Assembly (NCBI RefSeq): GCF_900156625.1
Contig: NZ_FTOB01000003.1
Coordinates: 806,001 to 870,000, forward strand
DNA length: 64,000 nucleotides
Direction of reading: 5' to 3'
Source of the DNA: Zobellia uliginosa
Lineage (GTDB): Bacteria > Bacteroidota > Bacteroidia > Flavobacteriales > Flavobacteriaceae
The notes beneath the pieces were generated by a model. The model worked only from the letters and a program-made list of their open reading frames with translations. It was not told where the DNA came from and ran no database searches. The position numbers and the translations under genes were made by a program. Positions 27,466 through 36,660 of this stretch are shown one piece after another (position 1 is the stretch's first letter; every line of letters begins with the position of its first letter).

Positions 27466-28743
27466 TTAAAACTTCACTTCGTAGGTAAGGCCTGCGGAAA
27501 TGCCATAGAAGAACTTACCGGAGTCAAATATCAATTCTTGCCGGGTTGCCCCAATGTTCGCGGTGTAGATGTTGGGACTCTTCTTTCCCGTAAATTGATA
27601 TTCCAAACTTAAACGTTGCGACTCTACGTACAAAAGGGTTTCTGCCAAAAGTTCCCCTCCATAGGTCAATTGCTGAAGTTCGGGCGAATAGCCCATACCG
27701 ACGGTCAGGCCGATATAGTTCACGGCATCCTTAAGATACTTTCGCACCAGTAGATTTCCCGAGTAGCTGGTCAGATTGTCCGATCCGGGCGTGATATAAG
27801 ACCGTAAGGAAAAATAATAGTTGCCCGTGTAGTAACCTAATGAATTGGTGATTATGGAAACCTTGGTGGTTTCAAAATCGATATACCTTCCGCCGGCCGA
27901 GAATTCGAAAGCTGCGGGCAGGTTTGCATATAGGTCACCCCCTACCCTGTGTTTTGGATAGATCGAGGCATTGGAGTACCCGTAGTTCAAATAGGCATAG
28001 AATCGCTTTGAAATTTTAGGATAAAAGTCCACTTCGTACTGGACCCCATATGTTCCCAGGCGATTGCTGTAATTTATTCTAGGGATGATACTGCCCAAAG
28101 GGGTCTGTCTTTTATAGGAAAGACTTGAATAGTACATGGGGTCGTATCGTTGATCGTAAACGACGGCAAGATTTCGCAGTGAAATACTATTGTTCAAGGC
28201 AGGTTCTCCTTCGGGGGATTTGGTAGCAAGCATATCAAGGACTTCCTTTTGGGGTACAGTGGTGCTATCATTTTTGTAAGACTCCATTTCCCCGTATTCG
28301 GTACGGGCCAGTCCTTCTTCGGCAATGGTCTTTAGACGCTTTACTTCGGGGTCGTCTTTTAAAAAAATCAAGGCTTTGTTCGCCAAGCCTACTGCCGTGG
28401 CGTGGTTTTTTGCATAAAGTTCATTTTTTACGGCGGCGATCCAAACATCCCTATCCTTTCTTTCCGAAGAGGTAATGATATTGAACTCTTCCCTTGCCCT
28501 ATCGTATTCACCACTCCAACTATAGGTACTGGCCAATAAGGAGCGCGCACTGTGGTCTTTGCTATCCGGTTTGACCAATTCGGTCAATATGGCATTGGCC
28601 GATTTATAATCACCTTCAAAAGCCAAATTACGCGCCTCTGCCAAACGCACCTCATCCATTTCCGCAGCGCCCCTTTCCTGGCATTGTACGGAGAGGGCCG
28701 TGAAAATGCACAGCACAAATAGATATGTGATTTTAAGCTTCAT
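27466..28743 (-). CDS. TPR plus YaiO-type outer-membrane beta-barrel protein
   Basis: This is a 425-residue outer-membrane protein. The signal peptide ends near LSVQCQE; the Cys could be a lipobox. Residues 30-150 form TPR-like helical repeats (RNLAFEGDYKSANAILTELV, ARSLLASTYSWSGEYDRARE). Residues 185-425 are a YaiO-family beta barrel with alternating aromatic strands, ending in AGLTYEVKF, whose final Phe is typical of outer-membrane barrels. TPR plus barrel is the layout of polysaccharide export porins such as PgaA and BcsC, although YaiO barrels are smaller. It is the last gene of the operon with a processive glycosyltransferase, so polymer export or modification at the outer membrane is likely. 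Confidence 0.88.
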   Translation of the reverse strand: MKLKITYLFVLCIFTALSVQCQERGAAEMDEVRLAEARNLAFEGDYKSANAILTELVKPDSKDHSARSLLASTYSWSGEYDRAREEFNIITSSERKDRDVWIAAVKNELYAKNHATAVGLANKALIFLKDDPEVKRLKTIAEEGLARTEYGEMESYKNDSTTVPQKEVLDMLATKSPEGEPALNNSISLRNLAVVYDQRYDPMYYSSLSYKRQTPLGSIIPRINYSNRLGTYGVQYEVDFYPKISKRFYAYLNYGYSNASIYPKHRVGGDLYANLPAAFEFSAGGRYIDFETTKVSIITNSLGYYTGNYYFSLRSYITPGSDNLTSYSGNLLVRKYLKDAVNYIGLTVGMGYSPELQQLTYGGELLAETLLYVESQRLSLEYQFTGKKSPNIYTANIGATRQELIFDSGKFFYGISAGLTYEVKF

Positions 28744-28769
28744 TCTAGTTCAAACGTATTTACAAGGGT

Positions 28770-31127
28770 CTAGGTATCAGACCTGTTCTTTTTTTTCATG
28801 GCTGCTGCCATTCCCTTCTTCTGGGCCTGCCGGCGTGCCCGTTCTATTTTATCCTCTATTTCATGGGCGCTAGAGCTGTTCCGTTCTACTTGGTCAATAA
28901 GTTCCATGGCTTCTTTTGAGCGTTCTGACCAGAAATACACATCGAAAAGGGCCGAATACGAATCAATGTAATTCGGGTTCATTTTTATACAGTCCTTCAA
29001 TATTTCAATAGACGTATCGTAGTTTCCCATCCAAACATTGACCCTGCCCGTTAAAATCTTGGTATCAATATGGCTCGGGGCTTCAGAAAGGATGTAGCGA
29101 CTGAGTAAAAGCGATTTTTTATATTCCCGCTCAAAGGCCAATTCACGTGCTATCATATAGACCTTGTCAAAATTTTGCCCGTTATACACGCTGTTGATCC
29201 ATATGATTTCCGAATCGGTGAATTTTTCCTTTTTCACCGAAAAAATGGCAAGGCTATCGGGAATGATCTTGTCCTTATTGGTCACATAGGCATTCATTGA
29301 TTTAAAGGCCTTTAACTTGGCCTCACTCTTAGATCCGCCAAAAGCCGAACTTAAATCCATGTTTTCGTCCAGTTCATAAATCGATCCATCGGAGTATAGT
29401 TTTTCCCCATCAACAAACTCTTTTAACTCGTTTTTGTTACGCATTAAGGGAATCTGTTTTTTTGATCTGAATTTCTCCGACATATCCAAGGCATCCCCCA
29501 TCCACGCTACTTTTTTTGGCATTTTAAGCTCGTAATTCGCTTCAAGAAGGGCCAATAAGGTCGGGGTAACGTCAAAATGTGAATTGAGGGCGCTTATTTT
29601 TTTGGTTTGCTTCAAAAGCGGACTGAACATGATCAAGGGTACGTGAAAACGGCTCAGGTTATTGCGCTGGGGTATCGGAATCAGTCTATGGTCTCCCGTA
29701 ATAATAAAAATGGTGTTGTCGTAGTTCGGTTGTTGCTTATACGCTTCAAAGACATATTTTAAGGCATCATCGGTGTAAAGTAAGGTAGCGAAGACATTGT
29801 CGTTCTTTTCGATCACCTTTTTGGTCTTTCGGTCATAATCCTTTTCAGAGAGGATTTGGCCCACTTTGGCCTCGTAGAAGTCCTGTCGGGGAGGAATAAA
29901 GGGTTCGTGGGTGCTAATGGTCATATACACCTCCATACGAGGCTGTTGGGCTTCACGCGGTAGACTCATGCTCTTTTTAAAAAGTTCTTTGTCAGGATAG
30001 CCCCAAGAGGCCCCTGCCGCATCTTCGGCCTGCATTTGATAATTCTTCCCGAACCCTGACTTATCGAGTATAAAATCTAGGTTTTCACTGCTTAAAAATC
30101 GGTCAACATTATCAAAAGAGCTGTTGGTTCCTTGGTAAAAGGAAGTATGGTACCCATTGTTTTTTAAAATACTGAACAAGGTGAGTTTGTTCGGGTATTT
30201 TTCAAGTTCCATAAATCCGCTTTTTCCAAAGGGAAGCGACCCTAAAAGTGAGGGTAAAACCCCAAAGGTACGGCCGGTATTGCTCAAGCAATTTTCCCAA
30301 TACAGGGATTTGTGGGTCAGTGAATCTAAAAAAGGGGTAAAACCTCCATACTCGGCGCCTTCCCCAACAAAATCCCTACCAAGACCTTCGACCATAATAA
30401 ATACAATGTTGGGTTTGTTTTCCTTGAGTTGAAAATACTCGCCCAAAACATTGGGAACGGGCTTCGATTTGATCAAGGGGTACTCAACGTCGGAGTTATA
30501 GGAAGTGTCTTCCGTAGAAGAGTCATAAAGGTTGAGTGCCAGATATTGGGTTTTGTTATGGTCTATAGGTTTTCCCTCAATAAACAGGGTAGCAATGAAC
30601 ATGCTGATCAAAATAATGGTAAAGGGGTACATTTTACTAATGTGGTGGTAATGCTTGGAGCTCACCTTGTACAAGCCGAAGAACATCCCTACAATGCCTA
30701 TAAAGCCCAAGGGCAGCACCCATGATATACCGCCCGAATTGGCTATGGTCATTTGAATATCCTCAAAACTATAGCCCAAGAGGTCGGAACCCAAGGGCAC
30801 CAAGGCTGTACAAAAATAACTGATCAGCATGGCTTCGATCATCAATAGTAAGAGTAGCACAACAAAGACCAGGTTGAAGCCATAACGCGGACGCAAGTTT
30901 TCCCAAAAATTAAACGGAAAGGCCAATAGTACCCCTACCAAGGAGGAGTAGCCTATTTGGTGAACAAGGGCAATAAAGAAACTGGTGCCGAAAATCACAT
31001 CTACAACCCCCTTGAAATACAAGGTGGCATATTGGTAAACCGTAAGCACCAACAGACTACCGAAGAAAGAAATAATCAATCTCGTGTAATGTTTTAAGGT
31101 ATATCTGTCTATCGTACTCGTATTCAT
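28770..31127 (-). CDS. LtaS-like membrane phosphotransferase/sulfatase with C-terminal TPR
   Basis: This is a 785-residue membrane enzyme of the LTA synthase/alkaline-phosphatase superfamily. Five hydrophobic segments occupy residues 15-190. The extracytoplasmic domain begins near 238 with metal-ligand Glu247 in IMVEGLG and the probable nucleophile Thr287 in NTGRTFG; a late GDHR supplies Asp-His metal ligands. Members move phosphoglycerol or phosphoethanolamine from a lipid to a glycan. Unusually, residues 640-785 are TPR-like repeats (LAFEREYKKSLLLSRYIL, GRVNVWMGNYDTSIEIL) resembling those of the YaiO protein encoded next. It probably decorates the polymer made by the upstream glycosyltransferase. 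Confidence 0.88.
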   Translation of the reverse strand: MNTSTIDRYTLKHYTRLIISFFGSLLVLTVYQYATLYFKGVVDVIFGTSFFIALVHQIGYSSLVGVLLAFPFNFWENLRPRYGFNLVFVVLLLLLMIEAMLISYFCTALVPLGSDLLGYSFEDIQMTIANSGGISWVLPLGFIGIVGMFFGLYKVSSKHYHHISKMYPFTIILISMFIATLFIEGKPIDHNKTQYLALNLYDSSTEDTSYNSDVEYPLIKSKPVPNVLGEYFQLKENKPNIVFIMVEGLGRDFVGEGAEYGGFTPFLDSLTHKSLYWENCLSNTGRTFGVLPSLLGSLPFGKSGFMELEKYPNKLTLFSILKNNGYHTSFYQGTNSSFDNVDRFLSSENLDFILDKSGFGKNYQMQAEDAAGASWGYPDKELFKKSMSLPREAQQPRMEVYMTISTHEPFIPPRQDFYEAKVGQILSEKDYDRKTKKVIEKNDNVFATLLYTDDALKYVFEAYKQQPNYDNTIFIITGDHRLIPIPQRNNLSRFHVPLIMFSPLLKQTKKISALNSHFDVTPTLLALLEANYELKMPKKVAWMGDALDMSEKFRSKKQIPLMRNKNELKEFVDGEKLYSDGSIYELDENMDLSSAFGGSKSEAKLKAFKSMNAYVTNKDKIIPDSLAIFSVKKEKFTDSEIIWINSVYNGQNFDKVYMIARELAFEREYKKSLLLSRYILSEAPSHIDTKILTGRVNVWMGNYDTSIEILKDCIKMNPNYIDSYSALFDVYFWSERSKEAMELIDQVERNSSSAHEIEDKIERARRQAQKKGMAAAMKKKNRSDT

Positions 31128-31135
31128 CTTTTAGA

Positions 31136-32566
31136 TCAAGCGGCTTTGGCAAAGCCTTTTCGAACCTGGGAACCCCAGCCCGATTTAATTTTAAACAGTT
31201 TTTTATAATTGCCCCGCACGGCCGACCATACTACGATCGGGTGGAACAGTATCGGTTCGATAAGGGCACAAAACATAAGTGTTAGAATGTCCTTCGTTTT
31301 TTTGTACTCATTGTAGCTATAGACATCCCAAAGAATGGCATAGAACGAAAACATGACGGAGAAGAGATAAACCATTGCCGTTATAGCGATAAAAAACTCC
31401 CAGTTTAAAATGCCTAGATACATGAAGGTTACAATGGTAAAAAAGCCAAAAAATTCCATAAGGGGAGCTAGCCATTCATAGAAAAACCAGTAGGGATAAC
31501 TTAAGAGTCCCAATCGCCCGTATTTCGAATTAAAGAACATATCCTTATGCTTGAACAAGGTCTCGAGGTTACCCCTGGCCCATCGGTCTCTTTGGTTGAC
31601 GAGTATCTTTAGGTCTTCCGGAACTTCCGTCCAACACAAGGGATCGGGAATGTATTCTATGGTGTAAGGTTCTTTACGGTCGTGCATATACCTACGCATC
31701 TTAAAGACGATTTCCATATCCTCCCCGACCGTTCCCGTATCATATCCGCCAACGGCCAAGGCTATTTCCCGGTCAAAAAAACCAAAGGCCCCTGAAATGA
31801 TCAATAGGCTATCGATGCTTCCCCAGGCCATTCGTCCTAAAATAAAGGAGCGGGTATATTCCAATAGTTGAAAGCGGGCCAACCAATTTGTCGGTAGGCG
31901 TATTTCTTCAAGTTGCCCTCCTTCTATCACACAGGAATTGGCGACACGTATTACACCTCCGACAGCAATGACCCGTTTTTCGGAACGTTGGTAAAATGAT
32001 TTTACAACATGTAGCAAGGCATCGGGCAGCAAAAGGCAATCGACGTCAATGCAACCGACATAACGATTGGTTGAAAGTGCCATACCCGTATTCAGGGCAT
32101 CGGACTTTCCTCCGTTTTCCTTGTCTATGACCGTGAGTTTTGAAAATGCCCTGTGGGGAGATTTGTAGATACCTCGAATCGGCTTGTGTTTCCAGTTGGG
32201 GTCGATTTTTTGGTCGACCTTGACCAGGTCGTAGGCATCGATCATCTTTTGAAGGGTATCGTCTTTGCTACCATCGTTAACGACCATGACCTCGTAATTG
32301 ACATAGCGAAGCGACATGAGCGAACGAATGTTTTCCACAATGGTAAGTCCTTCGTTATAAGCCGGTGCAATAATGGTTATACTCGGGGCTAAAGGCGAGG
32401 CCATAACTTTTGATAGGCTGCCAAAACTGTTTTTCTTTCGGTAGTGGATGGAGTTTCTGGTGGACAGATACCCCATGATCGAGAATAAGGTGAATAGGGT
32501 GACCGTAAACATCAAGAAAACGATGTTTATATAGTCTAGGACCATATGGAAGAAGGCACTATCCAT
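31136..32566 (-). CDS. Processive family-2 glycosyltransferase (polysaccharide synthase)
   Basis: This is a membrane synthase of 476 residues, similar in layout to PgaC/hyaluronan/cellulose synthases. The N-terminal membrane segment spans about residues 12-34. The catalytic motifs are Asp98 in VVNDGSKDD, DVD at 174-176, GED near 281-283 (catalytic base) and QRDRW at 325-329, the hallmark of processive enzymes. Three or four membrane segments follow (about 345-435). There is no PilZ domain. It overlaps the upstream HEAT-repeat gene by eight bases and lies eight bases before the LtaS-like gene. It probably polymerises and translocates an exopolysaccharide; the sugar is unknown. E. coli yaiP-yaiO also pairs a GT2 with YaiO. 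Confidence 0.92.
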   Translation of the reverse strand: MDSAFFHMVLDYINIVFLMFTVTLFTLFSIMGYLSTRNSIHYRKKNSFGSLSKVMASPLAPSITIIAPAYNEGLTIVENIRSLMSLRYVNYEVMVVNDGSKDDTLQKMIDAYDLVKVDQKIDPNWKHKPIRGIYKSPHRAFSKLTVIDKENGGKSDALNTGMALSTNRYVGCIDVDCLLLPDALLHVVKSFYQRSEKRVIAVGGVIRVANSCVIEGGQLEEIRLPTNWLARFQLLEYTRSFILGRMAWGSIDSLLIISGAFGFFDREIALAVGGYDTGTVGEDMEIVFKMRRYMHDRKEPYTIEYIPDPLCWTEVPEDLKILVNQRDRWARGNLETLFKHKDMFFNSKYGRLGLLSYPYWFFYEWLAPLMEFFGFFTIVTFMYLGILNWEFFIAITAMVYLFSVMFSFYAILWDVYSYNEYKKTKDILTLMFCALIEPILFHPIVVWSAVRGNYKKLFKIKSGWGSQVRKGFAKAA

Positions 32567-35354
32567 GCAATTTCCCTATAATCTTTTTAGGAAACTCTAT
32601 GATGGAATCGAAGAAAGATCCCTCGTCCGAAACGACTTCGCTCCCGTTTACTTCTATGTTCAGTGTTTTCTCGTCGTATTTTTTGTCAAGCACCTCGGTA
32701 TCGGCAAGTTCAAATTCAAAATCGAGAAGCTCGGGGTTTTCGGTCGTTGTAGGTACCGTATGCGGCTTAGGCTTCGATTTTGCAGTTGCCGTCGGGGCAA
32801 TCGGTTCCAATGAAGAAAGGTCAATTGGCAGCTCCGCTACCGGTTTTGGTGCTGCCGGTTTTTCGAACTCACTTTTTTTTGAAACTTTTTCGATGAGAAG
32901 TTTTAAGGCGTGTTGGGCCTTTTTACGGATTTTAGGGTCGGGGTCCTCCAATAAGCCATCGAGAAAATCGATTTCCTTTTCATCACCGACCGAAACTATT
33001 TCCCCTAAAAGCACGAGTTTCGATTCTTGGTCTATATTTTTGAACAGGTCGGCAAATATGCTGAAACTAGGAAGTTGAACCGCCCGATCTTCTTCCTTTG
33101 CTTTCGTCGGGTTTAAATTCTTGGTATACGAAAATTGGTCGATCAAGCCGCGAATGCGATGCTTGATGAACGATTCGCTTTCCTCTGCCAAGAGTTCGCG
33201 CAATAGGGGAATTTCCCTGTGGTCGCCCATTTCTTCCAAATCATCAAGGAGTCCCATCATATACGCCTCATGGGCATCATAATATACAGGTTCAGGAATT
33301 AAATCGGCAAAAGGTTTTTCTTCTTTTGCGGGGGAAATGACCTCGTAGTCTACTTCTATTTCCCGAAGCTCGTTAAGGGCCAATAGCCAGGTCATGACAT
33401 CTTCGTTTTCGGTTGCTATGGGGTCGGGCTCTGCTTCCGGGAAAGTCTGCTTCGCAGTTTCGTTCAGAAAGGGCGTTAGGTTTTCGACATGTTCAAAATT
33501 GACTTCAAAATCGGAAAGCGTATAACCTTCCAAACTTTCAATTTTTTGAGCACCTTCATTGGCCTGAGCGGCAATGTCGTCGGCAGTTTCCGATTCGTTA
33601 TCGGTAACTATGGGCAAAAATCCAAATTCGTTTATTTCCTTTTTCAAGGCATTGTTTTCCATCTGGGGCGTAATTGCTGTAGCATCCTCCTCTACCACCA
33701 AAGGAAGGAAGTCGATTTGGGAAATATCGAATCGGGGCGTTTCTGTTTCCGACGGTTCTTCTTGTGGTTTGGTAAAGGCTACTTCTTCAAATTGTACTTC
33801 CATACGGTGAAGTTTTTCCTTGTTTTTTTTTGAGTCGGACATGCTTGTATTTTTAATAGGTGGGTTAATGTCGGTTGTAGGCGCTACGACTATGGGAAGG
33901 AAATCATAATCGAGCGACTTTCCTTCGGGGTCGATTTCGGTAGATGCCTCTTTTTTCTTGGGATATGGAAGGGTTAGCGCATCGATTACCTCAATACTTA
34001 AAATAGCCTGGTCTTCATCTGCCCCGTTCAATGGAACCTTGGGGGTAGTCGGTATCGCCTCCTCCATTGGGATGTTTTCCGGTGTATTAGCACCCGCTTC
34101 TAGGATGTCACTTGCTCGTAGTGGCATCGTTTCCAAAATCGGCTCCACATGGTTTTCCATGGGTAGTTCCTCAACTTTTATATGGTCTGAAAAAGGTGTC
34201 GCCTCTACTTCCTCAGTTTGGGGAATTTCTTTAGTGGTTCGAGTCGACGTTACTTCCGTGACAGGCTCTTTATAACTTTCTGTTTTTTCTATATCCTTCG
34301 TAGGCATTACCGATTCGGGCGAAATGGTATTAATGGCGGTCAGGGCCTTGCTTGAAACGGAGAAATTGGACTCGTTTTCTTCCACCATCCTTAAAAATTC
34401 GATGTCGTCGGTACTTCCCAACTCGGCAATGGTGCCTAAAATCGCAATCTTGGTATCGGTGGCACATTTATTAAAAACCGATTTTAGGACAGGAATGGCC
34501 TCTACTACATAAAATTCTTTGATGCAGGCAATGGCCTCTTCCTTTATTTGTTGGTTTTTGTGCTTGACCAGTTCTATGAGCGAGGCATTGGCATCGTTCT
34601 GATTGTAATACTTAATAAGCCTAAGGGCAAAGAGTACTACGTGTTTGTTCTTAGAGGTCAACCACACCCTGAACTTAGGAGGAACAAAACCTTTTTGGTT
34701 TCGTATGACATCTAAGAGTTTGAGTTGTTGCCATTCCGATATTTTATAGCGGGTGGTATCAAGAAAATAGTTGATGCCTTCAGGTTTTAGGGTTACTGTG
34801 GCAATTTCCGCTTGCTTTCTTATGGTGCTGTTCTTATGGTTGATAAACTTGGTAATAAAACCATAGGCCGATTCTACCTGCATTTGGGTGAGTTCAAGAA
34901 TGCCTTTCGAGATAACTTCCCAACGCCAGCTCTGAAGTTTTTCAAAGGCGTCTTTTTCGAGTCCGAGGTTTTGGTAGAGTTCAAAAAGTCGGGTTTGGGT
35001 ATCGCCGGAAACATCTTTTCTTAAGTCAAGCAAGATTTCCACCAGAACCTTTCGGTTGAAAGGTGTTTTGAGCAATTCCCGAATTTCTAGTTTTGAGGAG
35101 ATATAGCTCGATTTCTCGGTAACATCGTCACTATCGTCGTAGAACAAGAATTCGCTGATCATGGCCGAGAGTTCCCTTTTTCGCTGTTTGGTGATGGAAG
35201 CGGTGGCCGATATTTTATTCCTTACGACAAATACCGAGATAAAATATACTATAGCTAGGCCCACGAACACAATAGATAGGTTCCACAACAACTCCGTATC
35301 GATTTTTGGGGCTGTTATGTTGGCAAGGTGATAATATGTAATTTTTTTTAACAA
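32559..35354 (-). CDS. Membrane-anchored HEAT-repeat protein with long acidic linker
   Basis: This is a 931-residue protein with one membrane helix near residues 22-46 (LLWNLSIVFVGLAIVYFISV region) and a large cytoplasmic part. Residues about 90-345 are HEAT-like helical pairs (RKQAEIATVTLKPEG, IKEEAIACIKEFYVVEAIPV, TKIAILGTIAELGSTDDIEF). A low-complexity, Glu/Pro/Thr-rich linker covers about 350-690, and a second HEAT block lies at about 690-840. HEAT arrays bind proteins, so this may be a scaffold joining the receiver and the synthase. It is one base from the receiver gene and overlaps the glycosyltransferase gene by eight bases. I know of no characterised homologue. Confidence 0.82.
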   Translation of the reverse strand: MLKKITYYHLANITAPKIDTELLWNLSIVFVGLAIVYFISVFVVRNKISATASITKQRKRELSAMISEFLFYDDSDDVTEKSSYISSKLEIRELLKTPFNRKVLVEILLDLRKDVSGDTQTRLFELYQNLGLEKDAFEKLQSWRWEVISKGILELTQMQVESAYGFITKFINHKNSTIRKQAEIATVTLKPEGINYFLDTTRYKISEWQQLKLLDVIRNQKGFVPPKFRVWLTSKNKHVVLFALRLIKYYNQNDANASLIELVKHKNQQIKEEAIACIKEFYVVEAIPVLKSVFNKCATDTKIAILGTIAELGSTDDIEFLRMVEENESNFSVSSKALTAINTISPESVMPTKDIEKTESYKEPVTEVTSTRTTKEIPQTEEVEATPFSDHIKVEELPMENHVEPILETMPLRASDILEAGANTPENIPMEEAIPTTPKVPLNGADEDQAILSIEVIDALTLPYPKKKEASTEIDPEGKSLDYDFLPIVVAPTTDINPPIKNTSMSDSKKNKEKLHRMEVQFEEVAFTKPQEEPSETETPRFDISQIDFLPLVVEEDATAITPQMENNALKKEINEFGFLPIVTDNESETADDIAAQANEGAQKIESLEGYTLSDFEVNFEHVENLTPFLNETAKQTFPEAEPDPIATENEDVMTWLLALNELREIEVDYEVISPAKEEKPFADLIPEPVYYDAHEAYMMGLLDDLEEMGDHREIPLLRELLAEESESFIKHRIRGLIDQFSYTKNLNPTKAKEEDRAVQLPSFSIFADLFKNIDQESKLVLLGEIVSVGDEKEIDFLDGLLEDPDPKIRKKAQHALKLLIEKVSKKSEFEKPAAPKPVAELPIDLSSLEPIAPTATAKSKPKPHTVPTTTENPELLDFEFELADTEVLDKKYDEKTLNIEVNGSEVVSDEGSFFDSIIEFPKKIIGKLHG

Positions 35355-35355
35355 A

Positions 35356-35727
35356 TTAGATTTTGTTCAGTTCGCGGGCTACTCGAACCAAGAGTTCTGA
35401 AGGACTCACCGGTTTTGATATAAAATCGTTGGCCCCCAACTCGAATGCGTTCAGAACATTTTCTTCGTTACCCGCAGAAGAGATTATGATAATCGGTACT
35501 TGTGATTTTAATTCATGGCGCACAAAACTGATCAGTTCAATACCTGAGAAATATGGCATCATAATGTCACTTACGATGATGTCTGGCGTATTTTCCAACA
35601 AATACTCCTTGACCATTTTTCCATTGGTCCTATGGTTAACTTCATAACCGCCTTTCTTTAGGCGAAAATTCAATAGCGAGGCCAATAGTTCGTCGTCTTC
35701 GGCCAGCAATAATGTTTTCTTGTTCAT
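35356..35727 (-). CDS. Single-domain response regulator in the polysaccharide operon
   Basis: This is a 123-residue receiver with AEDDELL (acid pocket, residues 9-15), phospho-acceptor Asp54 in IVSDIMMP, switch Ser in IIISSAG and Lys105 in FISKP. It has no output domain, so it should act by binding a partner, most simply the HEAT-repeat protein encoded one base downstream. The Hpt protein upstream can supply phosphate. It is complete, with all key residues. Confidence 0.93.
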   Translation of the reverse strand: MNKKTLLLAEDDELLASLLNFRLKKGGYEVNHRTNGKMVKEYLLENTPDIIVSDIMMPYFSGIELISFVRHELKSQVPIIIISSAGNEENVLNAFELGANDFISKPVSPSELLVRVARELNKI

Positions 35728-35735
35728 GGCGGGCC

Positions 35736-36467
35736 TTAATGGTTCGTTAGTTCCGAATAGGCTCTATCTAAGGCATTTTTGACCTTTGGGAATTCGTCGT
35801 TAAAACAGTTGCACAAAAATTCGAGATGTTTGGGGTCTTTGTCCAGTTTACATCCCTTCTGTATTTGAACGACGATGTCGTGCAGGCTTTGGGTACGCAT
35901 CATGGCCAGGCCAGCCTTGACCTTATGTGCGGCCAAATCTAGTTTTTCAAAATCATTGCTTTTCAAATGGATTTTGGCGGCTCCCATGAATTCAAGGGCG
36001 TTTGACGTAAACAGGGTAATCAATTCTTGTAGTAAATCCATTTCTCCCATACACTCTTTGAGAATGAGCGATAGGTCGATCTCAGGCTCGGTCTTGATTG
36101 CTTCCGAGGTTCCATTTAGGATCAATACATCTTTTTTGTCCATAGTTGTTTCAATTTTCAGCTCTTTTAAGACATCACCGTAAGATTTGTAATGCTCGAT
36201 AATGGCATCATAGATGTCTATATCTATTTCTGCATAGGCATCTTCAAAGCTTTTGGTTCGCTGGTCCAACATATCCTCTTGACAGTTTGGGTCGGCATCG
36301 ATAAAGTTCTCCTTAGACTTAAAGATAATCTCCAAAAGGTTCTTTTTAAAGTTCTGGAAAGATGATTTTAGAAGGAAAGCCTCATCGGAAGTCAATTTTT
36401 CAACAGAAAAGTCATTGAGAAGCGACTCTAAATCCGTCAATTGGAAAAGTAGGTTTTTCGTTTTCAA
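35736..36467 (-). CDS. Histidine phosphotransfer (Hpt) domain protein
   Basis: This is a 243-residue soluble protein. The C-terminal 110 residues form an Hpt four-helix bundle with the phosphorylated His181 in AAHKVKAGLAMM, the usual HxxKG/A arrangement. The first 125 residues are helical and acidic and match nothing I recognise. No histidine kinase is encoded in this operon, so phosphate must come from a hybrid kinase elsewhere. It is the first gene of the six-gene operon and lies eight bases before the receiver gene, so the two form a His-to-Asp relay that controls the downstream polysaccharide machinery. Confidence 0.87.
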   Translation of the reverse strand: MKTKNLLFQLTDLESLLNDFSVEKLTSDEAFLLKSSFQNFKKNLLEIIFKSKENFIDADPNCQEDMLDQRTKSFEDAYAEIDIDIYDAIIEHYKSYGDVLKELKIETTMDKKDVLILNGTSEAIKTEPEIDLSLILKECMGEMDLLQELITLFTSNALEFMGAAKIHLKSNDFEKLDLAAHKVKAGLAMMRTQSLHDIVVQIQKGCKLDKDPKHLEFLCNCFNDEFPKVKNALDRAYSELTNH

Positions 36468-36621
36468 TTTTGGTTATTTAGGTTAGTAAGTGTGGGACTG
36501 ATTTATATTATTCTTTACATCAATTCTTTAGGGCTACAATTTTTGTTTTATACTATCTATAGTAAAATTCCTTATTTGACACAGTGCGCACAACAAAATG
36601 TTCCCTATAGCCCGATAAATG

Positions 36622-36649
36622 TTGTCAAAGTGCTTAAATTGTAGGTTTA
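36622..36649 (+). promoter_or_regulatory. Possible promoter of the dipeptidase gene
   Basis: TTG at 36622-36624 is followed after 17 bases by TAGGTTTA, seven of eight matches to TAnnTTTG. The start site would be only about five bases before the ATG at 36661, which would make a nearly leaderless message and supports that start over an upstream ATG at 36619. Confidence 0.35.
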
Positions 36650-36660
36650 AAACATATTTC

